Source: Streptomyces sp. P9-A4 (GTDB lineage Bacteria; Actinomycetota; Actinomycetes; Streptomycetales; Streptomycetaceae). Taken from it: a stretch of DNA of 64,000 nt. Below are positions 48,731 through 59,154 of this stretch, one piece after another. Below the pieces are notes generated by a model. It worked only from the letters and a program-made list of their open reading frames with translations. It had not been told where the DNA came from and searched no databases. Numbering within the stretch: the first letter of the stretch is position 1; every line of letters begins with the position of its first letter. The position numbers and the translations under genes are program-made. The stretch spans positions 5,342,501-5,406,500 of the forward strand of contig NZ_JAZIFY010000001.1 of assembly GCF_036634195.1 (NCBI RefSeq). Reading direction: 5' to 3'.

Positions 48731-50977
48731 TTGGCCGCCATCGCACGGTGGTGCATCAGGCACCGCCTCGTCGCCGTACTGCTCTGGCTCGTCGCCCTCG
48801 GCGGGGTCGGCACCGCCGCCGTCGTCGCGGGCAGCGCGTACTCCAACGACTACGAGGTCCCCGGCACCGAGTCCGGCCGTGCCACCGCCCTCCTCGACCA
48901 GGGCTTCCACGGCCTCGGCGGCGACAGCGACACCATCGTCTGGCACACCGACCGGGGCAGCGTCCGCGCCGACGCCGTCGAGCGGCGGATGACCACGATG
49001 CTCGACAAGGTCGCCGGCCTGCCCGGCATCGCCGCCGTCACCTCGCCCTACGGGGACACCCGGGGCCAGGTCAGCGAGGACGGGCACACCGCCTACGCCA
49101 CCGTCACCTTCGACGAGCAGTCCGACGACATCCCGCACGAGCAGGCCCGCGCACTGGTGGACACGGCGAAGGCGGCGGCCGACGAGGCCGGCGGCCTCTC
49201 CGTCGAGCTGGGCGGCAGCGCCGTCGCCCTCACCGAGGCCCCCGGCGGGCACATCGCGGAAGTCGTCGGCGTCGCCGTCGCCGCCGCCGTCCTCTTCCTC
49301 GCCTTCGGCTCCCTCGCCGCCTCCGTGCTCCCCATCGCGACCGCGCTCGTCAGCGTCGGCATCGCCTACTCGGGGATCGTGCTCCTCGGGCACCTGATGA
49401 CCGTCGCCGACTTCGCCCCCATGCTCGGCATGCTGGTGGGCCTGGGCGTCGGCATCGACTACGCCCTCTTCATCGTCACCCGGCACCGCAGAGGCCTGAA
49501 ACGCGGGCTCTCCGTCGCCGAGGCCGCCGAGACCGCCGTCGCCACCACCGGCCGCGCGGTGGTCTTCGCCGGGGCCACCGTCTGCATCGCCCTCCTCGGC
49601 ATGCTGATCCTGCGGCTCAGCTTCCTCAACGGCGTCGCCATCGCCGCCTCCCTCACCGTGGTCCTCACGGTCGCCGCCTCCGTCACCCTCCTGCCGTCGC
49701 TGCTCTCCCTCATCGGGATGCGGGCACTGTCCCGGCGCGAACGCCGGGCGCTCGCCGAGCACGGGCCGCAGCCCGAGCTGCCCACCGGCTTCGCCGCCCG
49801 CTGGTCGGCCTTCGTCGAGCGGCACCCCAAGCTTCTCGGCGTCGTCGCCGCCGTCGTCATGGGCGTCCTCGCGCTGCCGACGCTCTCGCTCCACCTCGGC
49901 ACCTCCGACCAGGGCAACAACCCGGCCACCGCGACCACGCGGAAGGCGTACGACCTGCTCGCCGAGGGCTTCGGCCCCGGCGTCAACGGCCCCCTCACCC
50001 TGGTCGCCGGGCTCGACGGCGCCGACGACCGGCTCGCCCTCGACCGGCTGCCGGCCGCGCTCTCCGCCACCCACGGGGTCGCGTCCGTCTCCCCGGTCAC
50101 CTACAACAGCTCCGGCGACACCGCCGTACTCACCGTCGTCCCCGAGTCCGCGCCGCAGTCCAAGGCCACCAGCGAGCTCGTCGACCGGCTCCGCCAGGAC
50201 GTCCTGCCGAAGGCCGAGGACGGCACCTCCCTGGAGGTCCACGTCGGCGGGGTCACCGCCTCGTACGACGACTTCGCCGAGATCATCATCGGCAAGCTGC
50301 CGCTCTTCGTCGGCGTCGTCATCGCCCTGGGCTGTCTGCTGCTCCTGCTGGCCTTCCGCTCGATCGGCATCCCGCTGAAGGCCGCCGCCATGAACGTCGC
50401 GGCCGTCGCCGCCGCCTTCGGCGTCGTCGTGGCGATCTTCCAGTGGGGCTGGGGGAGCGAACTCCTCGGGCTCGGCAGCGCGGGACCGATCGAACCCTTC
50501 CTCCCGGTGATCATGGTCTCCGTCCTCTTCGGACTCTCCATGGACTACCAGGTCTTCCTGGTCAGCCGGATGTACGAGGAGTGGCTGGAGACCGGTGACA
50601 ACCGGCGGGCGGTACGGGTCGGCCTGGCGGAGACCAGCCGGGTGATCAACTCCGCGGCCGTGATCATGATCTCGGTCTTCCTCGCCTTCGTGCTCTCCGG
50701 CGACCGGGTGATCGCCATGTTCGGCATCGCGCTCGCCGCGGCCGTCGCCCTCGACGCCTTCGTCCTGCGGACCCTGCTCGTCCCCGCCCTGATGCATCTG
50801 CTCGGCGGGGCGAACTGGTGGCTGCCCCGGTGGCTCGACCGTCTGCTGCCCCGGATCAGCATCGAACCGCCCGAGTGCCGCGAGGCGGCCGACGCGCGTG
50901 GGAAAATACCGGCACAGCGTGTGACGGTTCAGGCTGTGGAGGAGAGGGACGAGAATGTTCGCGATATCGCTGGGTGA
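48731..50977 (+). CDS. MMPL family (RND-type) membrane transporter
   Basis: The roughly 748-residue protein has two repeats of one membrane helix, a large external loop and five more helices. Characteristic segments: FAPMLGMLVGLGVGIDYALF in the first half and VSVLFGLSMDYQVFLVSRMY in the second. MMPL proteins export lipids or siderophores. TTG 48731 follows GGGAG and gives the usual start LAAIARWCIRHR; GTG 48695 would add 12 residues. It overlaps the following acetyltransferase gene by 23 bp. Confidence 0.9.
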   Translation: MAAIARWCIRHRLVAVLLWLVALGGVGTAAVVAGSAYSNDYEVPGTESGRATALLDQGFHGLGGDSDTIVWHTDRGSVRADAVERRMTTMLDKVAGLPGIAAVTSPYGDTRGQVSEDGHTAYATVTFDEQSDDIPHEQARALVDTAKAAADEAGGLSVELGGSAVALTEAPGGHIAEVVGVAVAAAVLFLAFGSLAASVLPIATALVSVGIAYSGIVLLGHLMTVADFAPMLGMLVGLGVGIDYALFIVTRHRRGLKRGLSVAEAAETAVATTGRAVVFAGATVCIALLGMLILRLSFLNGVAIAASLTVVLTVAASVTLLPSLLSLIGMRALSRRERRALAEHGPQPELPTGFAARWSAFVERHPKLLGVVAAVVMGVLALPTLSLHLGTSDQGNNPATATTRKAYDLLAEGFGPGVNGPLTLVAGLDGADDRLALDRLPAALSATHGVASVSPVTYNSSGDTAVLTVVPESAPQSKATSELVDRLRQDVLPKAEDGTSLEVHVGGVTASYDDFAEIIIGKLPLFVGVVIALGCLLLLLAFRSIGIPLKAAAMNVAAVAAAFGVVVAIFQWGWGSELLGLGSAGPIEPFLPVIMVSVLFGLSMDYQVFLVSRMYEEWLETGDNRRAVRVGLAETSRVINSAAVIMISVFLAFVLSGDRVIAMFGIALAAAVALDAFVLRTLLVPALMHLLGGANWWLPRWLDRLLPRISIEPPECREAADARGKIPAQRVTVQAVEERDENVRDIAG

Positions 50978-51518
50978 CGACGGTGCCGAGCTGAGGCCCC
51001 TGGAGCCCTTCCACGCGGAGGAGTTCCTCGCCCACATGGACCGGGGCCGGGAGTTCATCGGGCAGCACGTCGCCCTGCCGGACTTCGTCGCGGACCTGGA
51101 CTCCGTCGGCTCCTACCTCCGCTCGTACGCCGAGAAGGCCGCGAGCGACACCGGGCGCCTCTACGGCATCTGGACCGACGGCACCCTCGTCGGCGGCGTC
51201 CTCTTCCGTACCTTCGACACGACGGACGGGACCGCCGAGGCGGGCTGCTGGCTGGAGCCCTCCGCCGCCGGGAAGGGTCTGATCACCCGGGCCTGCCGGG
51301 TCATCATCGACTGGGCCATCGAGGAGCGCGGCATCCACCGCGTCGAGTGGCACGCCTCCACGAAGAACGAGCCCAGCGTCGCCGTCGCCCGCCGCCTCGG
51401 GATGACCAAGGAGGGCGTCCTGCGGGAGAACTACCCGTACCGGGGCGTCCGTACCGACACGGAGGTCTGGGCGGTCCTCGCCCCCGAGTGGCGCGCGGCG
51501 AAGGCCGAGGGGTCTTAA
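50955..51518 (+). CDS. GNAT acetyltransferase, RimJ/RimL type
   Basis: The 187-residue protein starts MFAISLGDDGAELRPLEPFH and has the acetyl-CoA pattern EAGCWLEPSAAGKGLITRA, then RVEWHASTKNEPSVAVARRL and GVLRENYPYRGVRTDTEVWA. It resembles the ribosomal-protein serine N-acetyltransferase subgroup, but substrates vary widely. It is coupled to the MMPL gene by overlap. Confidence 0.9.
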   Translation: MFAISLGDDGAELRPLEPFHAEEFLAHMDRGREFIGQHVALPDFVADLDSVGSYLRSYAEKAASDTGRLYGIWTDGTLVGGVLFRTFDTTDGTAEAGCWLEPSAAGKGLITRACRVIIDWAIEERGIHRVEWHASTKNEPSVAVARRLGMTKEGVLRENYPYRGVRTDTEVWAVLAPEWRAAKAEGS

Positions 51519-51553
51519 GGCGGTTCTCATGTGGGCCGCCTAGCGTGCGCCGC

Positions 51554-52174
51554 ATGGACACCAGGACGACGACAGAGAAGAAGACCGGCGAGAGCGCGGA
51601 GAGCGCGACGTCCGCCGAGGCCGTCGAGGCCGCCGCGACAGGGCCCGTCGAGGACACCACCCCGGACCTGCTCGACAAGGGCGACAAGGACGGCAAGGCC
51701 GACAAGGCCGACAAGGACGGCGAGGTCGGCGGGACCGCCGGGGACGACGTGTTCGACGAGGACGGCGAGGAGCTGTCCTCGGAGACGGCCCCCGCCTCCG
51801 CCGGCATCGGTGGCGCCGCCGCCGCCGTGGTCTCCGCCGCCCTCGGTGTCGTCGCCCTCACCGGCACCTGGACCGGCAAGGTCGTCTCCGAGCGCGAGAC
51901 GCTCGTCGGACAGATCAAGACCTCGGGCTCCGGCACCCCGGCCCAGCAGATCTCCGAGATCTACGGCGACGCCTGGCACAGCACCGCCCTGGTGAACGGC
52001 GTCTTCGCCTTCGTCGCCCTCTTCGTCGCCGTCCTCGTGCTCATCCTCCCCGGGCGCCCCGCCTGGGTCCGCGCGGTCGCCGTCGCGGGCGCCGTCCTCG
52101 GCGGCCTCGGACTGCTCCTCTCGGCCGGTACCTACTTCGACCTGTTCCTGAGCCTCCCGACCGCCGGGTCCTAA
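51554..52174 (+). CDS. Small integral membrane protein of unknown function
   Basis: The 206-residue product has a charged, low-complexity N-terminus of about 75 residues (rich in Asp/Lys, with KGDKDGKADKADKDG), then three or four hydrophobic segments: IGGAAAAVVSAALGVVALTG, ALVNGVFAFVALFVAVLVLI and AVAVAGAVLGGLGLLLSAGT. No family recognised. It starts 35 bp after the acetyltransferase gene. Confidence 0.75.
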   Translation: MDTRTTTEKKTGESAESATSAEAVEAAATGPVEDTTPDLLDKGDKDGKADKADKDGEVGGTAGDDVFDEDGEELSSETAPASAGIGGAAAAVVSAALGVVALTGTWTGKVVSERETLVGQIKTSGSGTPAQQISEIYGDAWHSTALVNGVFAFVALFVAVLVLILPGRPAWVRAVAVAGAVLGGLGLLLSAGTYFDLFLSLPTAGS

Positions 52175-52312
52175 GGCCCCCCGGGACCCGTCTAAGGCCC
52201 CCCGTACCCCGAACATGCGGCACACGCCCGATGTGGCGGCACCCCCTGGGCGACGAAAGTAGAGGCATCGCAAGGAGCGATACCGAAACCGAGAAACCCA
52301 GGGGAGCACCCG

Positions 52313-52510
52313 ATGTTCGAGTACGAGATCCAGCGTATGAACCACGCCGAGCTCATCCGCCGCGCCGCCGCCGAGCGCCTCGGCCACGAGGCCGCCGCGG
52401 CCGTCGGCGCCAGCCGGGGGCTGCGCCGCTTCGGCCGCCGCAACGGAGGCCATGACACGGAGGGGCGGGTGAGCGAGAGCGGCCGAGGCCGCTTCGTACG
52501 GGCCGCGTGA
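52313..52510 (+). CDS. Small Arg-rich hypothetical protein
   Basis: The 65-residue product starts [20 protein letters not shown] behind AGGGGAGC. The first half is an amphipathic helix and the second half is Arg/Gly-rich. Small proteins of this kind are often seen near Streptomyces regulators. No function can be given. It precedes the large LuxR gene. Confidence 0.6.
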   Translation: MFEYEIQRMNHAELIRRAAAERLGHEAAAAVGASRGLRRFGRRNGGHDTEGRVSESGRGRFVRAA

Positions 52511-52556
52511 CCCCCGTATGAGCGACGGAACGGATGTCTGTGCGATGCTCGGCGCC

Positions 52557-55500
52557 GTGGAGACCAGGTCAGTCAGCCCCGTCTTCGTCGGCCGCGCCGG
52601 CGAACTCACCGCCCTCACCGAGGCGCTCTCCCGCGCGACCGCGGGAGAGCCCCAGGCCCTGCTCATCGGCGGCGAGGCGGGCGTCGGCAAGACCCGGCTG
52701 ATCGAGGAGTTCCTCGACACGGCCTGCGACCGGGGCGCCGTCATCGGCCTCGGCGGCTGCGTCGAACTCGGCGCCGACGGCCTGCCGTTCGCCCCCTTCT
52801 CCACCGCGCTGCGCTCGCTGCACCGCAGGCTGCCCGGCGAACTCACCGCCGCCGCCGACGGCCAGCAGGGCGAACTCGCCCGGCTGCTGCCCGAACTGGG
52901 CGACCCCGGCAGCCACGAGACCTCCGACGAGGACTCCACCGCCCGGCTCTTCGAGCTGACCGTACGGCTCCTGGAACGGCTCGCCGCCGACCGTACGATC
53001 GTGCTCGTCCTCGAGGACCTGCACTGGGCCGACGCCTCCACCCGGCACCTCCTCACCTACCTCCTGCGCACCCTCCGCCGCGGCCGGATCGTGGTCGTCG
53101 CCAGCTACCGCGCCGACGACATCCACCGCCGCCACCCGCTGCGCCCCCTCCTCGCCGAACTCGACCGGCTCCGCACCATCCGCCGCGTCGAACTCTCCCG
53201 CTTCACCCGCACCGAGGTGCACCGCCAGCTCACCGGCATCCTCGCCGCCGAACCCGACCCCGGACTCGTCGAAGAGGTCTTCGAACGCTCCGACGGCAAC
53301 GCCTTCTTCGTCGAGGAACTCGTCGTCTCCCACGAGGCCGGCTGCGCCCCCGGCCAGCTCAGCGACTCCCTGCGCGACCTCCTGCTCGTCCGGGTCGAGA
53401 CGCTCCCCGAGGACGCCCAGCGGGTCGCCAGGATCGTCGCCGAGGGCGGCTCGACCGTCGAGTACGGACTGCTCGCCGCCGTCTCGCGGCTCACCGAGGA
53501 CGAACTCATCGAGGCGCTCCGGGCCGCCGTCGGCGCCAACCTCCTGCTCCCCGTCCCCGACGGCGACGGCTACCGCTTCCGCCACTCCCTGGTCCGCGAG
53601 GCCGTCAGCGACGACCTGCTGCCCGGCGAGCGCTCCCGCCTCAACCGGCGCTACGCCGAAGCCCTGGAGGCCGACCCCGGGCTGGTCCGCGCCGAGGAAC
53701 GGGCCACCCGGCTCGCCACGTACTGGTACCACGCGCACGACTCCTCCAAGGCCCTGCCCGCCGTCCTCGGCGCCTCCGTCGCCACCCGCAAGCGCCACGC
53801 CTACGCCGAGCAGCTCCGGCTCCTCGAACGCGCCATGGAACTCTGGGACGAGGCCCCCGAGGAGATCCGCCGCGCGCTCCGGCCCATGGACTACGCCGAG
53901 GCCTACCCGCCCTGCGGCTGCGACCCCGAGACCACCGCCCTCAGCTACCTCGACCTGCTCGCCGAGGCCGCCGTCGCCGCCCGGCTCAGCGGCGACCGCG
54001 AACGGGCCCTGAAGATCGGCAGGACGGCCCTGCGCCTCCTGGAGGGCGCCGAGGAGAACGACCCCCTGCGCGCCGCCTGGTTCTGGACCGAGAAGGCCCG
54101 CCTCCAGTCCAACCTCGGCCGGGGCGACGGCTGGGAGGAGATCGCCCGCGCCCAGGAACTCGTCAAGGGCCTCCCGCCGTCCGCCGTCCACGCCGTCGTC
54201 CTCGTCGACGCCGCCGGCTGGGGCATGCTCCGCAACCCCGGCCCCGAGGCCCTCAGCGCCGCCGAACGCGCCGTCGAGTACGCCCGGCACGTCAAGGCCG
54301 AGTCCATCGAACTCAACGCCCGCCTCACCCTCGGCACCCTCATGGCCGCCGCCGGGGACGTCGAGGCCGGGCTCGCCGAGCTGCGCGAGGTACGCGAACG
54401 GACCATCGCCCTCGGCCAGTTCAACGAGGCCTCCCGCGCCCACATCAACCTCGCCTCCTCCCTGGAGGCGCTCGGCCGCTCCCGCGAGGCCGTCGAGGTG
54501 TCCGACGAAGGCATCCGCCTCGCCCGCTCCTACGGACTCGTCGACAGCGTCGGCTGGGTCGAGGCCAACCGGGCCGAGTCCCTGGTCTCCCTGGGCCGCT
54601 GGGAAGAGGCCCAGGAGGCCTCCGAACGGCTGCTCCGCTCGGCGACCAGCACCAAGCCGCGTGGCTCTGCCTTCCTCCGGCTCGCCCAGCTCACCGCCGC
54701 CCGGGGCGAACTCGACACGGCCCGCGGCCATCTCGCCGACGCCCGCGCCGTCTACGGCACCCGCGACCCCATCCCGCAGTACACCCTGCCCATGGCGCAG
54801 ATCGAGATCGCCGTCGCCGCCGCCGAGGGGCGCGTCACGGAGGTCCGGGCCCTGCTCGCCGCCGCCGAACAGGCCGGCTTCCCGCCCGGCACCCACCGCT
54901 ACGGCTGGCCGCTCGTCCTCTCCGCCGCCACCGCCGAGGCCGACAGCCGGGGGCTGCCCGCCGCCGACGAGGGCCGCGCCGAGGCGCTCGACGCGATCCG
55001 CCGCTGCGTCCGGAGCCTCGCCGCCCCGGCCCCCGTCTGGGCCGCCCACGCCCGGCAGGTCTCCGAGGAACTCGCCCGCGCCGAGGGCCGTGAGTCCGCC
55101 CTCCGCCGGGCCGAGACCGTCGCCGCCTACGAATCCCTCGAACGCCCCGCCGAGCTGGCCCGGGCCCGCCACCGCCTCGCCGACGCCCTGCTCGTCGAGG
55201 GGGGCCGCCGCGAGGAGGCCGCCGCGCTGCTCCGCGAGGCCCACGCCACCGCCTCCCGGCTCGGCGCCCGTCCGCTCCGCGAGGACGTGGAACTCCTCGC
55301 CGCCCGCGCCCGGCTCTCGCTCACCCCCGAGAAGCGGTCCGCCGTCGCCGCCGACCCCGGCGAGGACGGCTTCGGTCTGACCCCCCGCGAGCAGGGCGTG
55401 CTGCGCCTGGTCGCGGCCGGCCGCACCAACCGGCAGATCGCCGAGGAGCTGTTCATCTCACCGAAGACGGCCAGCGTCCACGTCTCCAACATCCTCGCCA

Positions 55501-55574
55501 AGCTCGGCGTCGCCGGCCGGGGCGAGGCCGCCGCCCTGGCCCACCGCCTCCACCTCCTCGACACCGCCCTCTGA
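52557..55574 (+). CDS. Large ATP-binding LuxR-family regulator (LAL type)
   Basis: The roughly 1005-residue regulator has an N-terminal AAA/STAND ATPase (Walker [19 protein letters not shown], Walker [17 protein letters not shown]), a long helical TPR-like middle region, and a C-terminal LuxR HTH ([20 protein letters not shown], then [20 protein letters not shown]). GTG 52557 gives the common family start [20 protein letters not shown] 52518 would add 13 residues. Neither has a good ribosome-binding site, so the mRNA may be leaderless. Target genes are unknown. Confidence 0.92.
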   Translation: METRSVSPVFVGRAGELTALTEALSRATAGEPQALLIGGEAGVGKTRLIEEFLDTACDRGAVIGLGGCVELGADGLPFAPFSTALRSLHRRLPGELTAAADGQQGELARLLPELGDPGSHETSDEDSTARLFELTVRLLERLAADRTIVLVLEDLHWADASTRHLLTYLLRTLRRGRIVVVASYRADDIHRRHPLRPLLAELDRLRTIRRVELSRFTRTEVHRQLTGILAAEPDPGLVEEVFERSDGNAFFVEELVVSHEAGCAPGQLSDSLRDLLLVRVETLPEDAQRVARIVAEGGSTVEYGLLAAVSRLTEDELIEALRAAVGANLLLPVPDGDGYRFRHSLVREAVSDDLLPGERSRLNRRYAEALEADPGLVRAEERATRLATYWYHAHDSSKALPAVLGASVATRKRHAYAEQLRLLERAMELWDEAPEEIRRALRPMDYAEAYPPCGCDPETTALSYLDLLAEAAVAARLSGDRERALKIGRTALRLLEGAEENDPLRAAWFWTEKARLQSNLGRGDGWEEIARAQELVKGLPPSAVHAVVLVDAAGWGMLRNPGPEALSAAERAVEYARHVKAESIELNARLTLGTLMAAAGDVEAGLAELREVRERTIALGQFNEASRAHINLASSLEALGRSREAVEVSDEGIRLARSYGLVDSVGWVEANRAESLVSLGRWEEAQEASERLLRSATSTKPRGSAFLRLAQLTAARGELDTARGHLADARAVYGTRDPIPQYTLPMAQIEIAVAAAEGRVTEVRALLAAAEQAGFPPGTHRYGWPLVLSAATAEADSRGLPAADEGRAEALDAIRRCVRSLAAPAPVWAAHARQVSEELARAEGRESALRRAETVAAYESLERPAELARARHRLADALLVEGGRREEAAALLREAHATASRLGARPLREDVELLAARARLSLTPEKRSAVAADPGEDGFGLTPREQGVLRLVAAGRTNRQIAEELFISPKTASVHVSNILAKLGVAGRGEAAALAHRLHLLDTAL

Positions 55575-55841
55575 CCCACCGGTCCCGTCCTGCCCGCCGG
55601 GGTCGTCCTCTTCCTCCGCCCCGGCGGTGCCGTCGCGCCCGCCGTCCGCTGCCCCGTCCGCGACCCCGTCCTCCGGGGCCGGGCGGGCGGCCCGTATCGT
55701 CACCCGGCCCGAGCGCAGGTCTATCGGACCGCGGGAGGGATCGGCGTCCCCCGGGTCCTCCCTGGTCAGCGCCTGCCTGCGCAGCTCCTCCTCGGTGTGC
55801 CTGCGCCCCGGTGCGAAGAACTCGTCCAGTCCACCGAACAC
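55458..55841 (-). CDS. Small DUF6191-like protein, 3' end antisense to the LuxR gene
   Basis: The product is 127 residues from GTG 55841, 8 nt after AAGGAGG. The first 55 residues are protein-like and resemble small Streptomyces DUF6191-type proteins: [19 protein letters not shown], then [20 protein letters not shown]. The rest is a low-complexity Glu/Gly tail that runs 117 bp into the opposite strand of the LuxR gene. It is directly downstream of the sugar-dehydrogenase-like gene with a 14-bp gap. Family name from memory. Confidence 0.6.
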   Translation of the reverse strand: MFGGLDEFFAPGRRHTEEELRRQALTREDPGDADPSRGPIDLRSGRVTIRAARPAPEDGVADGAADGGRDGTAGAEEEDDPGGQDGTGGSEGGVEEVEAVGQGGGLAPAGDAELGEDVGDVDAGRLR

Positions 55842-55855
55842 GGTCACCGCCTCCT

Positions 55856-56989
55856 TCAGCTCACCTCCAGCCGGAGGATCCGATCGTCGCCCGGCCCGGG
55901 GGTCCCCCGGGTGTCGGTCTCGCTCGTCACCAGCCAGAGCCGCCCGCCGCCCCCCGCGAGGACCGTCCGCAGGCGCCCGTACTCCTGTGTGAGGAACGCT
56001 CGGGGGTCCCCCGAGCGTTCCGTGCCGCGGATCGGGATCCGCCACAGCCGCTCGCCCCTGAGCGCGGCCATCCAGATCGCGCCCCGCGCGTACGCGATCC
56101 CGCTGGGCGAGGCCTCCGAGGTCGGCCACTCGGCCACCGGGTCCACGAACCCCTTCCGCCCGGCCCGCCCCTCGACCACCGGCCAGCCGTAGTTCCTCCC
56201 CGGCAGCACCAGATTCAGCTCGTCCCAGGTGTTCTGGCCGAACTCGGACGCCCACAGGTGCCCCGCCGGATCCCAGGCGAGCCCCTGCACATTGCGGTGA
56301 CCGTACGAGTAGACCGTCGACCCGGGGAAGGGATTGCCCGGCGCCGGCCGGCCCTCCGGTGTCATCCGCAGGATCTTTCCGCCGAGAGAGTTGCGGTCCT
56401 GGGCCAGACCGGTCCGGCCGGTCTCGCCGGTCCCCGCGTACAGCATGCCGTCCGGCCCGAAGGCGATCCGCCCGCCGTTGTGCACGATCCCCTTGGGGAT
56501 GCCGGTCAGCACCGGTTCGGGAGCGCCCGGCCGGTCGCCTTCCCCGCCCCCGTACCGCATGCGGACGATGCGGTTGTCGGACGCGGCCGTGAGATACGCG
56601 TACACCCAGCCGTCCCGTACGGCGATTCCCAGAAGTCCGCCCTCACCGCCCGGTACGACCCCGGGCACCTCGCCGAGCGGGGTCTTCGCCCCGGTCCGGC
56701 CGTCGACCCGGGTGATCGTCCGCTCGTCGCGCGAGGAGACCAGCAGGTCACCGTCCGGCAGCTCGGCCAGCCCCCAGGGCGACTTCAGCCCCTCGGTGAG
56801 CGTCCCCGCCACCGTCACCCGGCCGCCCGGGGCCGTGGAGCCCTTGGACGGGGGAGCGGAGGGCCGCGCGGAGGCCGACGCCGGCGGGGCCGTACCCGGC
56901 CGGTCCCCGGTGTCCCCCGAGGAGCAGCCCGCGACCAGCACGAGCACGGCGGCGCCCCACAGGGCCTTCACAACAGCAGGACGGCCCAT
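55856..56989 (-). CDS. PQQ-type sugar (sorbosone/glucose) dehydrogenase-like lipoprotein
   Basis: The 377-residue product has a lipoprotein signal (LWGAAVLVLVAGCSSG, Cys about 22), a Pro/Ser linker, and the beta-propeller of soluble glucose/sorbosone dehydrogenases: LKSPWGLAELPDGDLLVSSR, GGEGGLLGIAV, HNGGRIAFGPDGMLYAGTGE, YSYGHRNVQGLAWDP and EFGQNTWDELNLV. Oxidation of a sugar with PQQ is the family reaction; the true substrate is unknown. It is outward facing, anchored to the membrane. Confidence 0.88.
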   Translation of the reverse strand: MGRPAVVKALWGAAVLVLVAGCSSGDTGDRPGTAPPASASARPSAPPSKGSTAPGGRVTVAGTLTEGLKSPWGLAELPDGDLLVSSRDERTITRVDGRTGAKTPLGEVPGVVPGGEGGLLGIAVRDGWVYAYLTAASDNRIVRMRYGGGEGDRPGAPEPVLTGIPKGIVHNGGRIAFGPDGMLYAGTGETGRTGLAQDRNSLGGKILRMTPEGRPAPGNPFPGSTVYSYGHRNVQGLAWDPAGHLWASEFGQNTWDELNLVLPGRNYGWPVVEGRAGRKGFVDPVAEWPTSEASPSGIAYARGAIWMAALRGERLWRIPIRGTERSGDPRAFLTQEYGRLRTVLAGGGGRLWLVTSETDTRGTPGPGDDRILRLEVS

Positions 56990-57090
56990 GGCACGGTCCC
57001 CTTCGACGAGTCGAGCGGCATCCCTTCACTCCTGAATACACCGCCCGACCCGATGGGGTTCCCGTCCGCGCACGCGCGGTGCGAAGTCCG

Positions 57091-58113
57091 TCAGTCCCAG
57101 GACCCCCGGGGCGGCGGAAGCGCAGCGATCTCCGCCAGGTCCCCCGCCGTCAGCCGCAGCTCCGCCGACCGGGCGTTCTCCACCGCCCACCGCTCCCGCT
57201 TCGCCCCCGGCACCGGCACCACGTGCCGCCCCCGGGCCAGCACCCACGCGAGCGCCACCTGAGCCGGGGTGACCTGCTCGCCGTGGCGTGCGGCCACCCG
57301 CCGCAGCCCCGCCACGAGCGGCTGGTTCGCCGCCATCATCTCGGCGGTGAAGCGGGGGTGCCGGGCCCGTGGATCGTCGGGTTCGAAGCCGCCGCCCGGC
57401 GTCAGCGTCCCGGTGAGGAAACCGTTCCCCAGCGGCATCGCGGCCAGGAAGCCCACGCCCCGCGCCACGCACCAGGGCAGCAGCCGGACCAGCGCCTCCT
57501 GGGACCACACCGACAGCTCGGCCTCCACCGCCGCCACCGGGAACACCTGCTGGATCCGCTCCAGTTGGCGGATCGTTCCCTCGTACCCGTCCCGGCTGAC
57601 GCCCGTGGCACCCCGGCGGGCCGACCGGCTGCCGACGGCGCACAGCCCGAGCGCCCGCACCTTGCCCGCCGAGACCAGCTCGGCCATCGCGCCCCAGGTC
57701 TCCTCGACCGGCACCTCGGGGTCGGCGCGGTGCAGTTGGTAGAGGTCGATCACATCGGTCCGGAGCCGGCGGAGGGAGGCGTCGCAGGCCCGACGCACGT
57801 ACCCCGGCCTGCCGTCGGCGACCACATGCCGCCGATCCCCGCCGTCGCCGACGAGCAGCCCGCACTTCGTCGAGACGAAGATCTCCGCCCGCCGCTCCTT
57901 CAACACCCGCCCCAACAGAAGCTCGTTGGTGAACGGTCCGTACATGTCGGCGGTGTCGAGCAGGCTCACCCCGGCGTCGAGCGCCGCGTGCACGGTCCGC
58001 AGCGAGCGGTCCCCCCGCTGTTCCGAACGGCTGTACGCCCAGCTCATCGGCATGCACCCCAGGCCGATCGCACCCACGTCGAGCGCCGTCGCCCCGATAG
58101 TCCTGCGCTCCAC
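57091..58113 (-). CDS. Aldo/keto reductase
   Basis: The 340-residue TIM-barrel enzyme has the tetrad residues in context: Asp and Tyr in SLLDTADMYGPFTNEL, Lys in IFVSTKCGLLVG, His in IDLYQLHRADPEVP. The C-terminal VPVPGAKRERWAVENA binds NADPH in this family. GTG 58113 follows GGGAGGGG with 9-nt spacing. It is divergent from the 2-hydroxyacid dehydrogenase gene. Confidence 0.9.
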   Translation of the reverse strand: MERRTIGATALDVGAIGLGCMPMSWAYSRSEQRGDRSLRTVHAALDAGVSLLDTADMYGPFTNELLLGRVLKERRAEIFVSTKCGLLVGDGGDRRHVVADGRPGYVRRACDASLRRLRTDVIDLYQLHRADPEVPVEETWGAMAELVSAGKVRALGLCAVGSRSARRGATGVSRDGYEGTIRQLERIQQVFPVAAVEAELSVWSQEALVRLLPWCVARGVGFLAAMPLGNGFLTGTLTPGGGFEPDDPRARHPRFTAEMMAANQPLVAGLRRVAARHGEQVTPAQVALAWVLARGRHVVPVPGAKRERWAVENARSAELRLTAGDLAEIAALPPPRGSWD

Positions 58114-58188
58114 CTGCCGGTACCCCTCCCTGTGCCGTCCCCCAAAGTAACCAATGGCGGCCGGGATTCTTCGCATAGCCTCCCGGTC

Positions 58189-59154
58189 ATGAGATGCGAA
58201 GACAGGACCGCTGACGTGTGGCTTCCGATTCGGGCGGAGGAGATCGAGGGACTCCCCGCACCGGGCGAATCGGGCCTGAACTACCGCTTCTGGGACGGCG
58301 GGCCGGAGTTCCCGGCCGATCCGGCGCGCTGCGCGTTCTATGTCGTCCCGTACATGAAGGGCTCCGAGATCGCCGTACGGCCGCTGGCCGCGATGACCTC
58401 CGTACGGGCCGTGCAGACCCTGTCCGCGGGCATCGACCACGTCACCCCCGGCATTCCCTCGCTGCCGCCGGGCGTCGCCCTCTGCAACGCGAAGGGCGTC
58501 CACGAGGCCAGCACCGCCGAACTCACCCTCGCGCTGATCCTGGCCTCGCTGCGCGGCATCCCCGGCTTCGTCCGGGGCCAGGACGCCGAGGAGTGGCGGG
58601 CCGGCTTCTACCCGGCTCTCGCCGACAAGTCCGTCCTGATCGTCGGGTACGGGTCGATCGGCGCCGCCATCGAGGACCGGCTCGCACCCTTCGAGTGCGC
58701 GCGGGTGGCGCGCGTCGCACGCTCCGCGCGCACCACAGCGCGCGGCGAGGTCCACCCCCTGGGCGAGCTGCCCGCGCTGCTCCCGGAGGCGGACGTGGTC
58801 GTCCTCTCCACCCCGCTCACACCCGCGACCAGGCATCTCGTCGACGCCGGGTTCCTGGCGCGGATGAAGGACGGCGCGCTCCTGGTGAACGTCGCCCGGG
58901 GGCCGGTCGTGGACACCGCCGCGCTGCTCAAGGAGGTGGAGAGTGGCCGGATCACGGCGGCGCTCGATGTCACCGACCCGGAACCGCTGCCGTCCGGGCA
59001 CCCGTTGTGGCACGCTCCGGGTGTCCTGATCAGTCCCCATGTGGGAGGTTCCACCTCGGCCTTCATGCCGAGGGCGAAGCGGCTGATCGCGGGACAGCTG
59101 CGACGGTTCGCGGCGGGCGAGGATCTGGCCAACGTCCTCCTCACCACCGGCTGA
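58189..59154 (+). CDS. D-isomer-specific 2-hydroxyacid dehydrogenase
   Basis: The 321-residue NAD(P) enzyme shows VQTLSAGIDHVTPGIP, the Rossmann motif SVLIVGYGSIGAAIEDRLAP, the catalytic Arg in VNVARGPVVDTAALL, the Glu/Asp region ALDVTDPEPLPSGHPLW and His in VLISPHVGGSTSAF. The start has no ribosome-binding site, but CATAGCCT lies a few bases upstream, so a leaderless mRNA with a near -10 element is likely. Substrate unknown. Confidence 0.9.
   Translation: MRCEDRTADVWLPIRAEEIEGLPAPGESGLNYRFWDGGPEFPADPARCAFYVVPYMKGSEIAVRPLAAMTSVRAVQTLSAGIDHVTPGIPSLPPGVALCNAKGVHEASTAELTLALILASLRGIPGFVRGQDAEEWRAGFYPALADKSVLIVGYGSIGAAIEDRLAPFECARVARVARSARTTARGEVHPLGELPALLPEADVVVLSTPLTPATRHLVDAGFLARMKDGALLVNVARGPVVDTAALLKEVESGRITAALDVTDPEPLPSGHPLWHAPGVLISPHVGGSTSAFMPRAKRLIAGQLRRFAAGEDLANVLLTTG

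Noticed and set aside
52171..52204. A 13-bp direct repeat (CTAAGGCCCCCCG) at the end of the small membrane protein gene.
   Set aside because: It is a single short duplication that includes the stop codon, with no further structure, so it was not listed as a feature.
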